From assembly GCF_014200015.1 (NCBI RefSeq), contig NZ_JACHOT010000013.1, positions 1-40,804 on the forward strand: a stretch of DNA of 40,804 nt, given 5' to 3'. The DNA is from Aminobacter niigataensis (GTDB lineage Bacteria > Pseudomonadota > Alphaproteobacteria > Rhizobiales > Rhizobiaceae). Position 1 is the first letter of the stretch. Each line of letters begins with the position of its first letter. A program made the position numbers and the translations under genes. Shown here one piece after another: positions 30,034 through 38,514 of this stretch. The notes below the pieces were generated by a model. The model saw only the letters and a program-made list of their open reading frames with translations. It was not told the origin of the DNA and ran no database searches.

Positions 30034-31698
30034 TCAATGAGCGTCATACAGCCCCCTGAATTCCGCATCGGCGTAATAGGCGAGCTTGCCGGCGACGATC
30101 GGCCGTTGCCCGGCTAGGAACAGCAATTCGAGATTCTGCGGCAGGTTGCGAACCTCATCGGGTGTCAACAGCGGCCGGGCCGTGTGTTGCTCGCCGTAGG
30201 AAATCCCGGATTTATCGGAATCGAGGGCGCGGCTCATGGTCTGGAACACAACCGTCTCTTGTCCGAGAAGATCGGAGACGAGGTGGGCGCTGTCGTGATC
30301 GTTGACGCCGAAGACTTGCAGGACGCCGGCATTTGACAGGAAGGTGCCGGCGCGCTGCCTGTAGGTGGCACGGAGCTGGTGAACATCTTGCAGGATCGGC
30401 CAGAGCTGGACGCCGTAGCCGGCCATGAGGCCCATGGCCCGCTCGACGGGAGCCAGGTGGCCGAGCGCGGCGAACTCATCCAGCAGATATAGGACCGGCA
30501 CGGCGGGCTTGGCCGGATCGCGTGCCATGTCGGTGAGGCTTTGCGCGACGAGCAGGCGCAGCCAGCGCGAATAGGTGGACAGGCGATCGGGCGGCAGGAC
30601 GAGGAAGACGGAGACGTTGCGGCGCTTGAGATCGGCAAAGCGGAAATCGGAGCGGCCAAGGACGGCGGTCATACGCGGGCTGTCGAGGAAATGGGTATGG
30701 CGCTGCGCGGCCGACAGCACGCCGGCCGCCTCGCGATCGGATTTGCCGAGGTGACGGTTTGCGGCGCGGGCGACCAGGCCTGCCGCTCCAGGGGATGCCT
30801 GCATGTCCTTCAGGAGCGCGGCGAAGGCTTCCGGGGCGAGTGTGAGATAGTCGCGCAGGGTGGCGAGGTTCCGGCGTTCACGCAGCTCCTGGGCGGCGAT
30901 ATGGAGGATCAGGCCGGCAATCAGCGCCTTGGCTTCCTCGTTCCAATGCGCTTCGCCGGCCATGCCCGGTTCATCGAACACGAGCGCGTCGGCCAGGGTG
31001 CTTGCATCTTCCGCGACATCGAGGCCGGCCGGGTCGAGGGCATCGAGTGGATTGAAGGCGGCCGAGGTCATGCCGGTGACACCGAAGGGGTCGAGAACAT
31101 GGACCGGCCCGAACTTTTCGCGGGCGCGGCCGGCGATCTTGGCATTCTCGCCTTTGGGATCGATGCAGATCACGGAACGGTCGGCGGTGAGCAGATTAGG
31201 GATGATGGTTCCCACGCCCTTGCCGGTTCTGGTCGGTGCCATCGTCAGCAGATGGGCCGGGCCGTTATAGCGCAGCAACCTTTTCGTTTTGGCGTCCCGG
31301 CCGATCAGCAGGCCGGTATCGGCGCGGGTGAGGGGAGCGACTTCCTTTGACGTGGCGAACCGTGCCGAGCCGTGGGTTTCGCCTTCCATGTCCCCGAAAT
31401 GGATAATCAGCGGATTGGTGACGACGCGGAAGACGATGGCGGCCAGCACCAGCAGCGTGACGAGATCGAGCGCAATGAACGGAATCGTGCCGGGACCATA
31501 GCCGAGATCGTTAAGCGCAAACCGGCCACCCATGCCAACGACGAAAAGCGCAACGATAAGGATGAACAGAACGCGCAGCAGCGTTTGCCAAATGCGGAAC
31601 GGTAGAGTTATCAGGGAGACAAACGCCCATACAGGATCATGCGCGGCGGCGCGCAGCATGTTCTTGAAAGCGCCCCATGCGAGCGTCGCCCGGTTCAC
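30034..31698 (-). CDS. traG: Conjugative coupling protein TraG/VirD4-type ATPase
   Basis: The 554-aa protein has two N-terminal membrane segments (around residues 38-58 and 72-92), Walker A APTRTGKGV (154-162) and Walker B VLYLLDEFAALG (near 400). These are the features of type IV coupling proteins that bring the relaxase-DNA complex to the secretion channel at the inner membrane (known). The start ATG overlaps the traD stop (ATGA). No VirB/Trb channel genes are on the plasmid, so it must use a channel encoded elsewhere. At about 554 aa it is shorter than Ti-plasmid TraG (~640 aa). Confidence 0.92.
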   Translation of the reverse strand: MNRATLAWGAFKNMLRAAAHDPVWAFVSLITLPFRIWQTLLRVLFILIVALFVVGMGGRFALNDLGYGPGTIPFIALDLVTLLVLAAIVFRVVTNPLIIHFGDMEGETHGSARFATSKEVAPLTRADTGLLIGRDAKTKRLLRYNGPAHLLTMAPTRTGKGVGTIIPNLLTADRSVICIDPKGENAKIAGRAREKFGPVHVLDPFGVTGMTSAAFNPLDALDPAGLDVAEDASTLADALVFDEPGMAGEAHWNEEAKALIAGLILHIAAQELRERRNLATLRDYLTLAPEAFAALLKDMQASPGAAGLVARAANRHLGKSDREAAGVLSAAQRHTHFLDSPRMTAVLGRSDFRFADLKRRNVSVFLVLPPDRLSTYSRWLRLLVAQSLTDMARDPAKPAVPVLYLLDEFAALGHLAPVERAMGLMAGYGVQLWPILQDVHQLRATYRQRAGTFLSNAGVLQVFGVNDHDSAHLVSDLLGQETVVFQTMSRALDSDKSGISYGEQHTARPLLTPDEVRNLPQNLELLFLAGQRPIVAGKLAYYADAEFRGLYDAH

Positions 31699-31997
31699 GA
31701 TGTAGCTTCCCCGGTGCTCCCTGCCGTTTGTCCGGCCGATGATGCACCGAGCAGATCGGCAAACAGTTCCTTGTCGCCGTCGCGCGTGAGGAAGCCGGGC
31801 AGTTCGCGGCGCAGCCAGTCGCCAAGGTTTCTTGAAAAATCGTCACGCCCGTTCTCAAGGCGATGGAGAACAAGCGCGCCGAGCAGCACCTTCCGGCGTG
31901 TGTCGTTGGCGCGTTCCTGCTTTCCCAACCGTGCTTTAAGCGAAGCCCTTTGTGCGTCCAATTGAGCTAGCCGTTCTTCAATGGATTTGCGTGCCAT
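31695..31997 (-). CDS. traD: TraD-type conjugal transfer accessory protein
   Basis: ATG 31997, after AGGAGATTTGAGG, gives 100 aa: MARKSIEERLAQLDAQRASL then KARLGKQERANDTRRKVLLG. A basic coiled coil is followed by ALVLHRLENGRDDFSRNLGD, as in the small TraD proteins next to traG in Ti-type and other alphaproteobacterial plasmids. It probably helps load the relaxosome on the coupling protein. It is transcribed away from oriT and overlaps traG by 4 bases. Confidence 0.82.
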   Translation of the reverse strand: MARKSIEERLAQLDAQRASLKARLGKQERANDTRRKVLLGALVLHRLENGRDDFSRNLGDWLRRELPGFLTRDGDKELFADLLGASSAGQTAGSTGEATS

Positions 31998-32268
31998 CCT
32001 CAAATCTCCTTTTCCGATCGTTCGCCCAGACTATCGTTCCCGGCTGTCATTTCCAGTTGTTTGGCCGGTACGCTTGAATTTTTAGCGACCTTGCAGCACA
32101 GTTGCGGCCTCAGTTCATAGCACAGAGCTTGCCGCAAGCACCATACCGAGCGACGAAAGAGCGGAGCGAATGAGTTGATAAGGGCGCACTTACGAGTTAC
32201 TGCGTAACTCAGCGCGCCGCCAGCTTGGAGGCTGGCAGGAAAGGCTGAAACGGGATCGAGGCAACGGG
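31998..32268. other. traD-traA intergenic region carrying oriT
   Basis: The 271-base gap between divergent traD and traA contains the oriT core (32179-32210), a hairpin CCAGC-TTGGAG-GCTGG at 32221-32236 and the promoters for both transfer operons. No gene was recognised. Confidence 0.6.
32179..32210 (-). other. oriT: Origin of transfer (MOBQ/IncQ-like nic region)
   Basis: On the minus strand an inverted repeat GAGTTAC-GCA-GTAACTC (32210-32194) is followed by GTAAGTGCGCCCTTA (32193-32179). This matches the arrangement of IncQ (RSF1010/R1162) origins, where an inverted repeat precedes GTAAGTGCGCCCT and the cut lies at the end of the GCGCCC block (known, from memory). It sits directly upstream of traA, whose relaxase has the matching MOBQ motifs. 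Confidence 0.85.
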
Positions 32269-35200
32269 TTGGCGATCTACCATTTGAGCATGAAGCCAGT
32301 TTCGCGGGCGAGCGGCCGTAGCGCCGTCGCCTCAATGGCTTATCGCGCCGGGGAGAAGCTGACCAACGAGCGTGACGGGATCACGCACGACTACACGGCA
32401 AAGCAGGGCGTGGAACATGCGGAAATCGTCTTGCCCCAAGGCGTCAACGCCGATTGGGCGCGGGATCGGTCAACCTTGTGGAACGCCGCCGAGTTTGCCG
32501 AGAAGCGCAAGGATGCCCGCGTTGCCCGTGAGTTCGAGATTGCCTTGCCGCATGAGCTATCGGCCGAACAGCGGCTAGAGGCGGCGCGGGAGATGGCGCA
32601 GGAGCTGGCCGACCGATACGGCGCGGCCGTGGACTTCGCCATTCACGCGCCGCACGAGGCGAGCGACGTTCGCAATCACCATGCCCATATTCTTATGACT
32701 ACGCGGCAGGTGACGGAGGACGGTCTAGGCGACAAGACCTATCTTGAACGCGAAAACAAATGGCTGCTGGCGCACGACCTGCCGACGACCGATATGCAGC
32801 TCCGTGACCTTCGCCAGCGGTGGGAAGGGATCGCCAACGAGCGGCTTGCGATGGCCGGGCTGGATATTCGCATCGACCATCGTTCGCACATGGAGCGCGG
32901 GCTAGAGATCGCGCCGACCGATCATATGGGCGTCCATGCCACGCAGATGGAGCGGCGCGGCCTCGACGTGTCACGGTTGCGGCTGGACGAGGATGCGGCC
33001 CGGCGCAATGCCGAGCTGATCCGGGAGAAGCCCGAGCAGGTTCTAACCCTCATCACCGGGGAAAAGAGCGTATTCGACCGGCACGACGTTGCGCGGGCGC
33101 TGCATCGCTACATCAACGACGATCCGCAGGAGTTCCGGAACGCCTTTGCGGCCGTCATGGCCTCGCCGGCGCTGGTCGAGTTGCAGCCCGAGCGCGCCCA
33201 CGTAGTGGGGGACCCGGCAGCAACGGGCGAGCCAAGGGGGCAGGTTGAGCTTGCCCGGTATTCGACCCGCGAAATGGTCGAGATCGAATCCGGCATGATC
33301 GAGAGCGCGCAGCGGATGTACGGCACGCATGGTCATGGCGTCGATCGCCGGCATGTCGAGCGGGCGATAGAGCGGCAGGACGCCGCCATTCAGCGCAGCG
33401 CCGGCGATGCTTCCGCCCGGCTGTCCGACGAGCAGCGCCGGGCGATCGAGCATATCACCGGCCGGGAGCGTATTGCGGCCGTTGTTGGCTATGCCGGTGC
33501 GGGCAAGTCCACCATGCTCGCCGCAGCGCGCGAGGCGTGGGAGGCCGAGGGTTACACGGTCCACGGCGCAGCCTTGTCGGGGAAGGCGGCCGAGGGGTTG
33601 GAGGAATCTTCCGGCATCCAGAGCCGGACGCTGGCGTCATGGGATTTGGGTTGGCAAAACGACTGCGGCACGATCGGCCGCGGCGATGTGTTCGTGATCG
33701 ACGAGGCGGGCATGGTCGGGAGCCGCCAACTCGCCCGCTTCGTTGGCGAGGCCGAGGCGCGCGGGGCGAAGATCGTCCTAGTCGGCGACCATGAGCAGTT
33801 GCAGGCGATCGGGGCCGGCGCACCGTTCCGGGCGATCGCGGAGGAAATCGGCCATGCCGAGCTTTCCGAGATACGCCGGCAGCGCGTGGACTGGCAGCGG
33901 GAGGCTTCCGTTGACTTCGCCACGCACCGGACGGCCGAGGGACTGGCGGCCTATCGGGATCATGGCAATATCAGCTTTACCGAAACCGGCGAGGACGCGC
34001 GCGGCCTGATCGTGCGCGATTATCTTGCCGACCGCGACGAGCGGCCGGAGGGAACCCGCGTTGCGATGGCGCATCGCCGGGCCGATGTTCGGGCGATCAA
34101 TGACGCGATCAGGACCGAGCTACAGGACCGGGGCGAGCTGGCGCGCGTCAGAGAGGCCGACAGCACGCCGGGCGATGTGGCGCATGAACGAGAAGGGCAG
34201 GAGCGTGAAGGTCCTGGTCTGGCGCTGACCTTCCAAACTAATGACGGTAAGCGTGACTTTGCGACGGGCGACCGCATCGTATTCCTCGAAAACAGCCGCG
34301 ACCTTGGCGTCAAAAACGGGATGTTGGCGACGGTCGATCATGTCGAGCCGGGCAGAATCATGGCCACGCTGGACCGGGGCGACAGCGTTTCCGTGCCGAT
34401 GAACGATTATCAGGCGATCGACCACGGCTATGCGACGACGATTCACAAAAATCAGGGCGCGACGGTCGATCGTTCCTATGTGCTGGCGTCGGGGACGATG
34501 GACCGGCATCTGACCTATGTCGCCATGACCCGGCATCGCGACGGGGCGCAGCTCTATGCGGCGCAGGACGAGTTCAGCGATCGGCAGGCCGGCCAAACGT
34601 TGGCTTCGGGCCGCCTGGTCGAGCATGGGGCCGCGCCCTATGAGCATAAGGAAGGCAACAGCCAGAGCTATTTCGTGACGCTGGAGAACGACAAGGGCCA
34701 GCGGAATACCATTTGGGGGGTCGATCTTGAGCGCGCCATGAAGGAGGCCGCGCCCGAGATTGGCGACAAGATCGGCCTTGAGCATCGCGGGTCGGAGCCG
34801 GTTCGCCTTCCAGACGGCCAGATGGCCGAGCGCAACGCATGGAAGGTTCGGGACGCCGGCGAGTTGGCCCCTGAGCAGCTTGAAAAGCGCCTTTCCCGGT
34901 CGGGGATGAAGGAAACGACGCTCGATTATACGCGCGACTTTGCCGAGCGGCGCGGGATCGCGGAGCAAATGGGCGTCCGCAGCGAGATTGAGCTACGTCC
35001 GGACAGGGGGCCGGCACAGGAGCAAATCCGGGTTGGGCGAGAACGCGAAAATCTGTCGCAGTCCGAAAATATGGTCCCGGCCTCGTTAGGCATAGGGGAT
35101 ATTGGGGGCGAGGGCCGGGACCAGGCTCGCGATGCGAGTGCGGACAGATTGCGTTCTCCGGCAGAGAAAAACAAGGGCGTGGATCTCGCGCAGGATCTTC

Positions 35201-36090
35201 GTGCAGATCCTCGCGAGGATCTCGCCGACGATCGACAACAGCGCCGCAATCCGTTCGAGGGCCTGAAACTGTCACGCGGCGCGGCGGCCGAGCGCCCACA
35301 GCAGGACCGGGCCGCAGAAAACAGCTCGCAGATCGAGCAGCAACAGCCGCAGCAGGCCGCGAAGCAGCGGCGCGGCATGTTCGCTGGCCTGAAGCTCAAT
35401 GCAGCTCCTGCACCCTCGCAGGAGCGCAGCGAGGTATCGCGTATGCAGCAACAGCCGGAAAGGGATGGGGGCTTGCGGCCGCCATCGGCGCCCGCCCGGC
35501 TTGCCCAACGGGCGCGGCGACAGTCGCCGCTTGAGGCGGCCGTGGACCGCTACGCGCGGGCCTATGAATCGGTCGCGCAGCACCATCGCGAGGGTTTGCC
35601 GGTCCTTGATATGCAACGCCAGGAAATACGCGCGGCCGGGCAGCAGCTCGAGCAGGTGCAGCCCGGCATGAAAGATTTGATGCGCTCGACCCTGCAAAAT
35701 GACCCGGCGACGGCGCGCGCCATGACGGAGCTTTCCGGCCGGGAGCGTGTCGCGCATGTAATCGACGGGATGAAGCGCGAAAAGGCTGCGCTGCAAGACC
35801 CGAATGTCAGGGCCGAGCGGTTCGTTGAGCGCTGGCAGGACTTGAGAGCGCAGCACAAGCAACTTCGCGGCTGGCAGCATGACGACGTGCGCGGCAAGGT
35901 CGAAAGCCAGATGAACGGCCTGACCAAGAGCCTGGAACGCGACCCGCAGGTGGATTCCATTCTGCGCAATCGCCGTCAGGAACTCGGGATAGGCGAGCAT
36001 TTGCGCAAGGGCCAGACCATCGCCCATGAGTTGCAAGAGAGCATCACGCGCGGACAGCGCCTTAGCCGGGGCATCGGCATAGAAAGGTAG
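32269..36090 (+). CDS. traA: TraA relaxase-helicase (MOBQ)
   Basis: The 1273-aa protein uses a TTG start ([20 protein letters not shown]). The relaxase domain has Tyr25, the position of the catalytic tyrosine in IncQ MobA, and the metal-binding NHHAHI at residues 136-141. A RecD/TraA-type helicase follows, with Walker [10 protein letters not shown] (407-415) and Walker [13 protein letters not shown]. The region around 980-1060 is Gln/Ala-rich with two copies of an F(E/A)GLKL motif, then a helical C-terminal domain. It nicks oriT, stays bound to the 5' end and unwinds the strand. An 18-base DNA palindrome lies within the gene at 35205-35222. The next gene starts 3 bases after its stop. Confidence 0.95.
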   Translation: MAIYHLSMKPVSRASGRSAVASMAYRAGEKLTNERDGITHDYTAKQGVEHAEIVLPQGVNADWARDRSTLWNAAEFAEKRKDARVAREFEIALPHELSAEQRLEAAREMAQELADRYGAAVDFAIHAPHEASDVRNHHAHILMTTRQVTEDGLGDKTYLERENKWLLAHDLPTTDMQLRDLRQRWEGIANERLAMAGLDIRIDHRSHMERGLEIAPTDHMGVHATQMERRGLDVSRLRLDEDAARRNAELIREKPEQVLTLITGEKSVFDRHDVARALHRYINDDPQEFRNAFAAVMASPALVELQPERAHVVGDPAATGEPRGQVELARYSTREMVEIESGMIESAQRMYGTHGHGVDRRHVERAIERQDAAIQRSAGDASARLSDEQRRAIEHITGRERIAAVVGYAGAGKSTMLAAAREAWEAEGYTVHGAALSGKAAEGLEESSGIQSRTLASWDLGWQNDCGTIGRGDVFVIDEAGMVGSRQLARFVGEAEARGAKIVLVGDHEQLQAIGAGAPFRAIAEEIGHAELSEIRRQRVDWQREASVDFATHRTAEGLAAYRDHGNISFTETGEDARGLIVRDYLADRDERPEGTRVAMAHRRADVRAINDAIRTELQDRGELARVREADSTPGDVAHEREGQEREGPGLALTFQTNDGKRDFATGDRIVFLENSRDLGVKNGMLATVDHVEPGRIMATLDRGDSVSVPMNDYQAIDHGYATTIHKNQGATVDRSYVLASGTMDRHLTYVAMTRHRDGAQLYAAQDEFSDRQAGQTLASGRLVEHGAAPYEHKEGNSQSYFVTLENDKGQRNTIWGVDLERAMKEAAPEIGDKIGLEHRGSEPVRLPDGQMAERNAWKVRDAGELAPEQLEKRLSRSGMKETTLDYTRDFAERRGIAEQMGVRSEIELRPDRGPAQEQIRVGRERENLSQSENMVPASLGIGDIGGEGRDQARDASADRLRSPAEKNKGVDLAQDLRADPREDLADDRQQRRNPFEGLKLSRGAAAERPQQDRAAENSSQIEQQQPQQAAKQRRGMFAGLKLNAAPAPSQERSEVSRMQQQPERDGGLRPPSAPARLAQRARRQSPLEAAVDRYARAYESVAQHHREGLPVLDMQRQEIRAAGQQLEQVQPGMKDLMRSTLQNDPATARAMTELSGRERVAHVIDGMKREKAALQDPNVRAERFVERWQDLRAQHKQLRGWQHDDVRGKVESQMNGLTKSLERDPQVDSILRNRRQELGIGEHLRKGQTIAHELQESITRGQRLSRGIGIER

Positions 36091-36093
36091 ATC

Positions 36094-36858
36094 ATGACGG
36101 AACCGGGCGACCATGATGACAGGGAAGGAATCGAGCCGGAAGCACTGGACGAGGCCGCTGGCGACCCGGTAGCCGCGTTCGACGCGCTACGGCTGACGGT
36201 GGAAGACTTCGCCGGCGACCTCACGCGGGAAATGACAACTATCCGCAAGGGCGTCGAAGCCGCCTTTGAGGAATTTGACCGGTATGGGCCGCCAGCGGAC
36301 TACAAGCCGGAACTGGCGCAGATCGTGCAGCAGCTCGCCTATGTCGGTGAGCGCGTGCAGGGCGTCGAGCAGTCGCCCATTCTCCGGCAGGGCGCGCAGC
36401 ATTATGCGGCGGCGCTGGAGCGCGGCGGCGAGAGTCTTGTTCGCACCGCCGCGCAGCAGTTCGAGCGCCAGGCATCCGACCTTGAGCGCGCCGGCCGCGT
36501 TCTTTCCCTATATGTCGCAAGTGCGCGCGAGCGTCATGTTCAGAACCGTCGTTTGTGGATCGTTGGCGGGACGGGCCTGGTCCTTGGCATCCTGCTGACG
36601 CTGTTCGCCCCGCGTGTGCTGCCCGGTTCCATTGACATGGCCGTGGCCTCCACGGCCATGAACGCTGATCGCTGGAACGCAGGCGTCTCGTTGATGAGAT
36701 CGGGACACCCCAGGGACTGGAATACTCTGATTTCGGCCAATGACCTGGTGCGAGACAATCGACCGGCGCTGACGGTATGCGCCGAGCTGGCCGCCACGGC
36801 GAAGAAGGACCAACCCTGCACGATCATCGTGGCACCGCTGGCTACGCCGGCGCAATGA
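36094..36858 (+). CDS. Plasmid membrane protein downstream of traA (DUF6118-like)
   Basis: This 254-aa protein has an acidic N-terminus, a long helical/coiled-coil part (residues 35-150) and one membrane segment at 154-172 (LWIVGGTGLVLGILLTLF), then an ~80-residue periplasmic tail with two cysteines (CAELAATAKKDQPC). Proteins of this shape often follow traA in alphaproteobacterial plasmids; I recall them as DUF6118, not verified. With 3 bases between the genes it is co-transcribed with traA and may link the relaxosome to the membrane (inference). Confidence 0.75.
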   Translation: MTEPGDHDDREGIEPEALDEAAGDPVAAFDALRLTVEDFAGDLTREMTTIRKGVEAAFEEFDRYGPPADYKPELAQIVQQLAYVGERVQGVEQSPILRQGAQHYAAALERGGESLVRTAAQQFERQASDLERAGRVLSLYVASARERHVQNRRLWIVGGTGLVLGILLTLFAPRVLPGSIDMAVASTAMNADRWNAGVSLMRSGHPRDWNTLISANDLVRDNRPALTVCAELAATAKKDQPCTIIVAPLATPAQ

Positions 36859-36928
36859 TCTTCATTTGATCCGACCGATCAACCGGCAATGGATTCGACA
36901 AACAGAGCGTCATTTTCCGCGTCAAACT

Positions 36929-37036
36929 TCATGTACATGCCGCCTCGCCTAACTTTTCCTGCTTGAGCGCATCGTAAAGCGCGGTTTTTCCGACTTTCAC
37001 GCGGGCCGCCGCTTCGCGCACGTTCAGACCGAGCAT
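36929..37036 (-). pseudogene. Resolvase C-terminal remnant
   Basis: The minus-strand frame from 37036 reads MLGLNVREAAARVKVGKTAL then YDALKQEKLGEAACT. It is nearly the same as the HTH end of the Tn3 resolvase at 25712-26293 (LNVREAAARVKIGKTALYEA). Only the last ~35 residues remain. Upstream sequence is an IS66 fragment, so the resolvase was cut by that insertion or by later deletion. Confidence 0.8.
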
Positions 37037-37059
37037 GGAGCGACAGAACCGGCGGTAGA

Positions 37060-37235
37060 CCACCGCTCGAACGTTGGCCGACTGGGTTGGCCCCGCCGCT
37101 TGACATCTGCGGCCAATCCACGAGAAGCTGAAGGCCTCGCCCAAGCTCTTTACCGATGAGACCACGGCACCGGTGCTTGATCTCGGCCGCAGAGAGACCA
37201 AGACCGAACAGCTCTGGGTTTATGCTCGCGATTGG
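37060..37235 (+). pseudogene. IS66-family transposase fragment
   Basis: The plus frame reads RTLADWVGPAA, a stop TGA (37101-37103) in place of Trp, then HLRPIHEKLKASPKLFTDET followed by TAPVLDLGRRETKTEQLWVY and ARD. This is the core of the IS66 TnpC catalytic domain (TDETTAPVLD holds the first catalytic acid). Homology ends after ARD near 37230. It is the outer border of the catabolic cargo. Confidence 0.8.
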
Positions 37236-37263
37236 TGCTTAATGCAGCCCGTCGCCTGTGCGG

Positions 37264-38514
37264 TCAATCGGGGCGCACTCCACTATCCGGTGTGGAGGTT
37301 GAACGATACCATGGCGGTATCTGAAATTTTCCGGTGGTATAAGGCTCAGGTGCGATTATGCCTAATTTCGTTCCATTGTCCCGAACTTGGTAGAATAGAT
37401 GTGGCATGCCACGTGAAGGGTCGCTTATTGCGTCGGGATAGGGCACCGCAGCTTGCCAGTCTGGATGGTAATGGATCGTGCCTAGGACACTCCGATATAT
37501 TAAGGATTTCAGGCGTTGGGCAACTTTCCTGTTTTGATTGAATTCGTAAGGAGCGCCGGTGCCACCTGCAATGCCCGCTGCCAATGCATAGTGATGCATG
37601 GAACTGTACGAAAGTGCGCCGACCTCAGGTGTCGAGTTCGGCCCGAAACGCGCCCGATACCGGTGGCTAAACGCGATGCCTTCGGAATCATGCACGAGTC
37701 CCACCACCGTTCCGATGATCACGCCCTCAGCCGATGAGTTTGCAATGTCAAGGAACGTCTTATGCATGCCTCCCCACTGGAGGTAAACTAGGCAATTTAT
37801 GGGTTTACGAGCGAATTGCCTCTGAAAATGTGCGAGGTCACTCGCATAGAAATGAGTATTGGCCAGGATTGCTGGCCGCGTTTCGCGCGCCCGATCGATG
37901 GCCAATTGCCACTCCGTCGTTGGCGTTCTAACGATTTCTGGTCCAAAACAGACGGACCATCCGAAGTCTGCCGCCGACGAACGCATCGCGTTTGCGGTAA
38001 CGATGCTGTAGGACCGCGAGCCGGAGATGATCGCAAGCCTATTCGATTCCGGTCGCCAGCGACCGCTGTCTCGGAGCCAGGAAATAAATTTTATAAATCC
38101 TTGTCCATACCAGTAATCTGCCGGATCACTCATAAAACACCCAAAATAACGTTCAGGATTTCCCATAAACGTATCATGATGCTGAATAAGAGTATTATGA
38201 TGTATATAAATTATACCAGAGTCAGCAACAGGTTCATACTCAGCATTTTGAGAGCCAATATTGTAACCATTAATGATTGCATGGACAGAATGTTTGTTTA
38301 TAAGGTAACGTGCTGCCGAAGTGACTTCATCGGCGCTTTGATTGCGGGTATCATAAAAAAAGGGGGTAAGTGACCGTCCATGAATTCCGCCGAACGCATT
38401 AATCTCTTCGATGGCGAGGATTATACCATTGCGAAACTCTCGCCCGTCTGCCGCCGAGGCGCCCGAGAGCGGAACCATGCTGCCTATTGGAATAGATGAA
38501 GCTTCAGTGATCAT
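37264..38514 (-). CDS. AmiC-like ligand-binding protein without signal peptide (probable amide sensor)
   Basis: The 416-aa protein has a type I periplasmic-binding fold (IPIGSMVPLSGASAADGREF then RNGIILAIEEINAFGGIHGR). It starts directly with the first strand, so it has no export signal and should stay in the cytoplasm, like AmiC of Pseudomonas, which senses short amides (known). The ATG lies within the end of the histidine kinase gene (11-base overlap), so the two are translated together. It is likely to bind the pathway substrate and control the soluble kinase (inference). The 5' third (about 38080-38390) is AT-rich compared with the rest. It could also be a binding subunit of an ABC transporter, but the missing signal and lack of matching permeases argue against that. 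Confidence 0.82.
   Translation of the reverse strand: MITEASSIPIGSMVPLSGASAADGREFRNGIILAIEEINAFGGIHGRSLTPFFYDTRNQSADEVTSAARYLINKHSVHAIINGYNIGSQNAEYEPVADSGIIYIHHNTLIQHHDTFMGNPERYFGCFMSDPADYWYGQGFIKFISWLRDSGRWRPESNRLAIISGSRSYSIVTANAMRSSAADFGWSVCFGPEIVRTPTTEWQLAIDRARETRPAILANTHFYASDLAHFQRQFARKPINCLVYLQWGGMHKTFLDIANSSAEGVIIGTVVGLVHDSEGIAFSHRYRARFGPNSTPEVGALSYSSMHHYALAAGIAGGTGAPYEFNQNRKVAQRLKSLIYRSVLGTIHYHPDWQAAVPYPDAISDPSRGMPHLFYQVRDNGTKLGIIAPEPYTTGKFQIPPWYRSTSTPDSGVRPD

Noticed and set aside
30541..31350. A 269-codon plus-strand frame
   Set aside because: It is antisense to traG, whose Walker motifs fix the true frame.
35272..36114. A 280-codon minus-strand frame
   Set aside because: It is the shadow of the traA C-terminal region.
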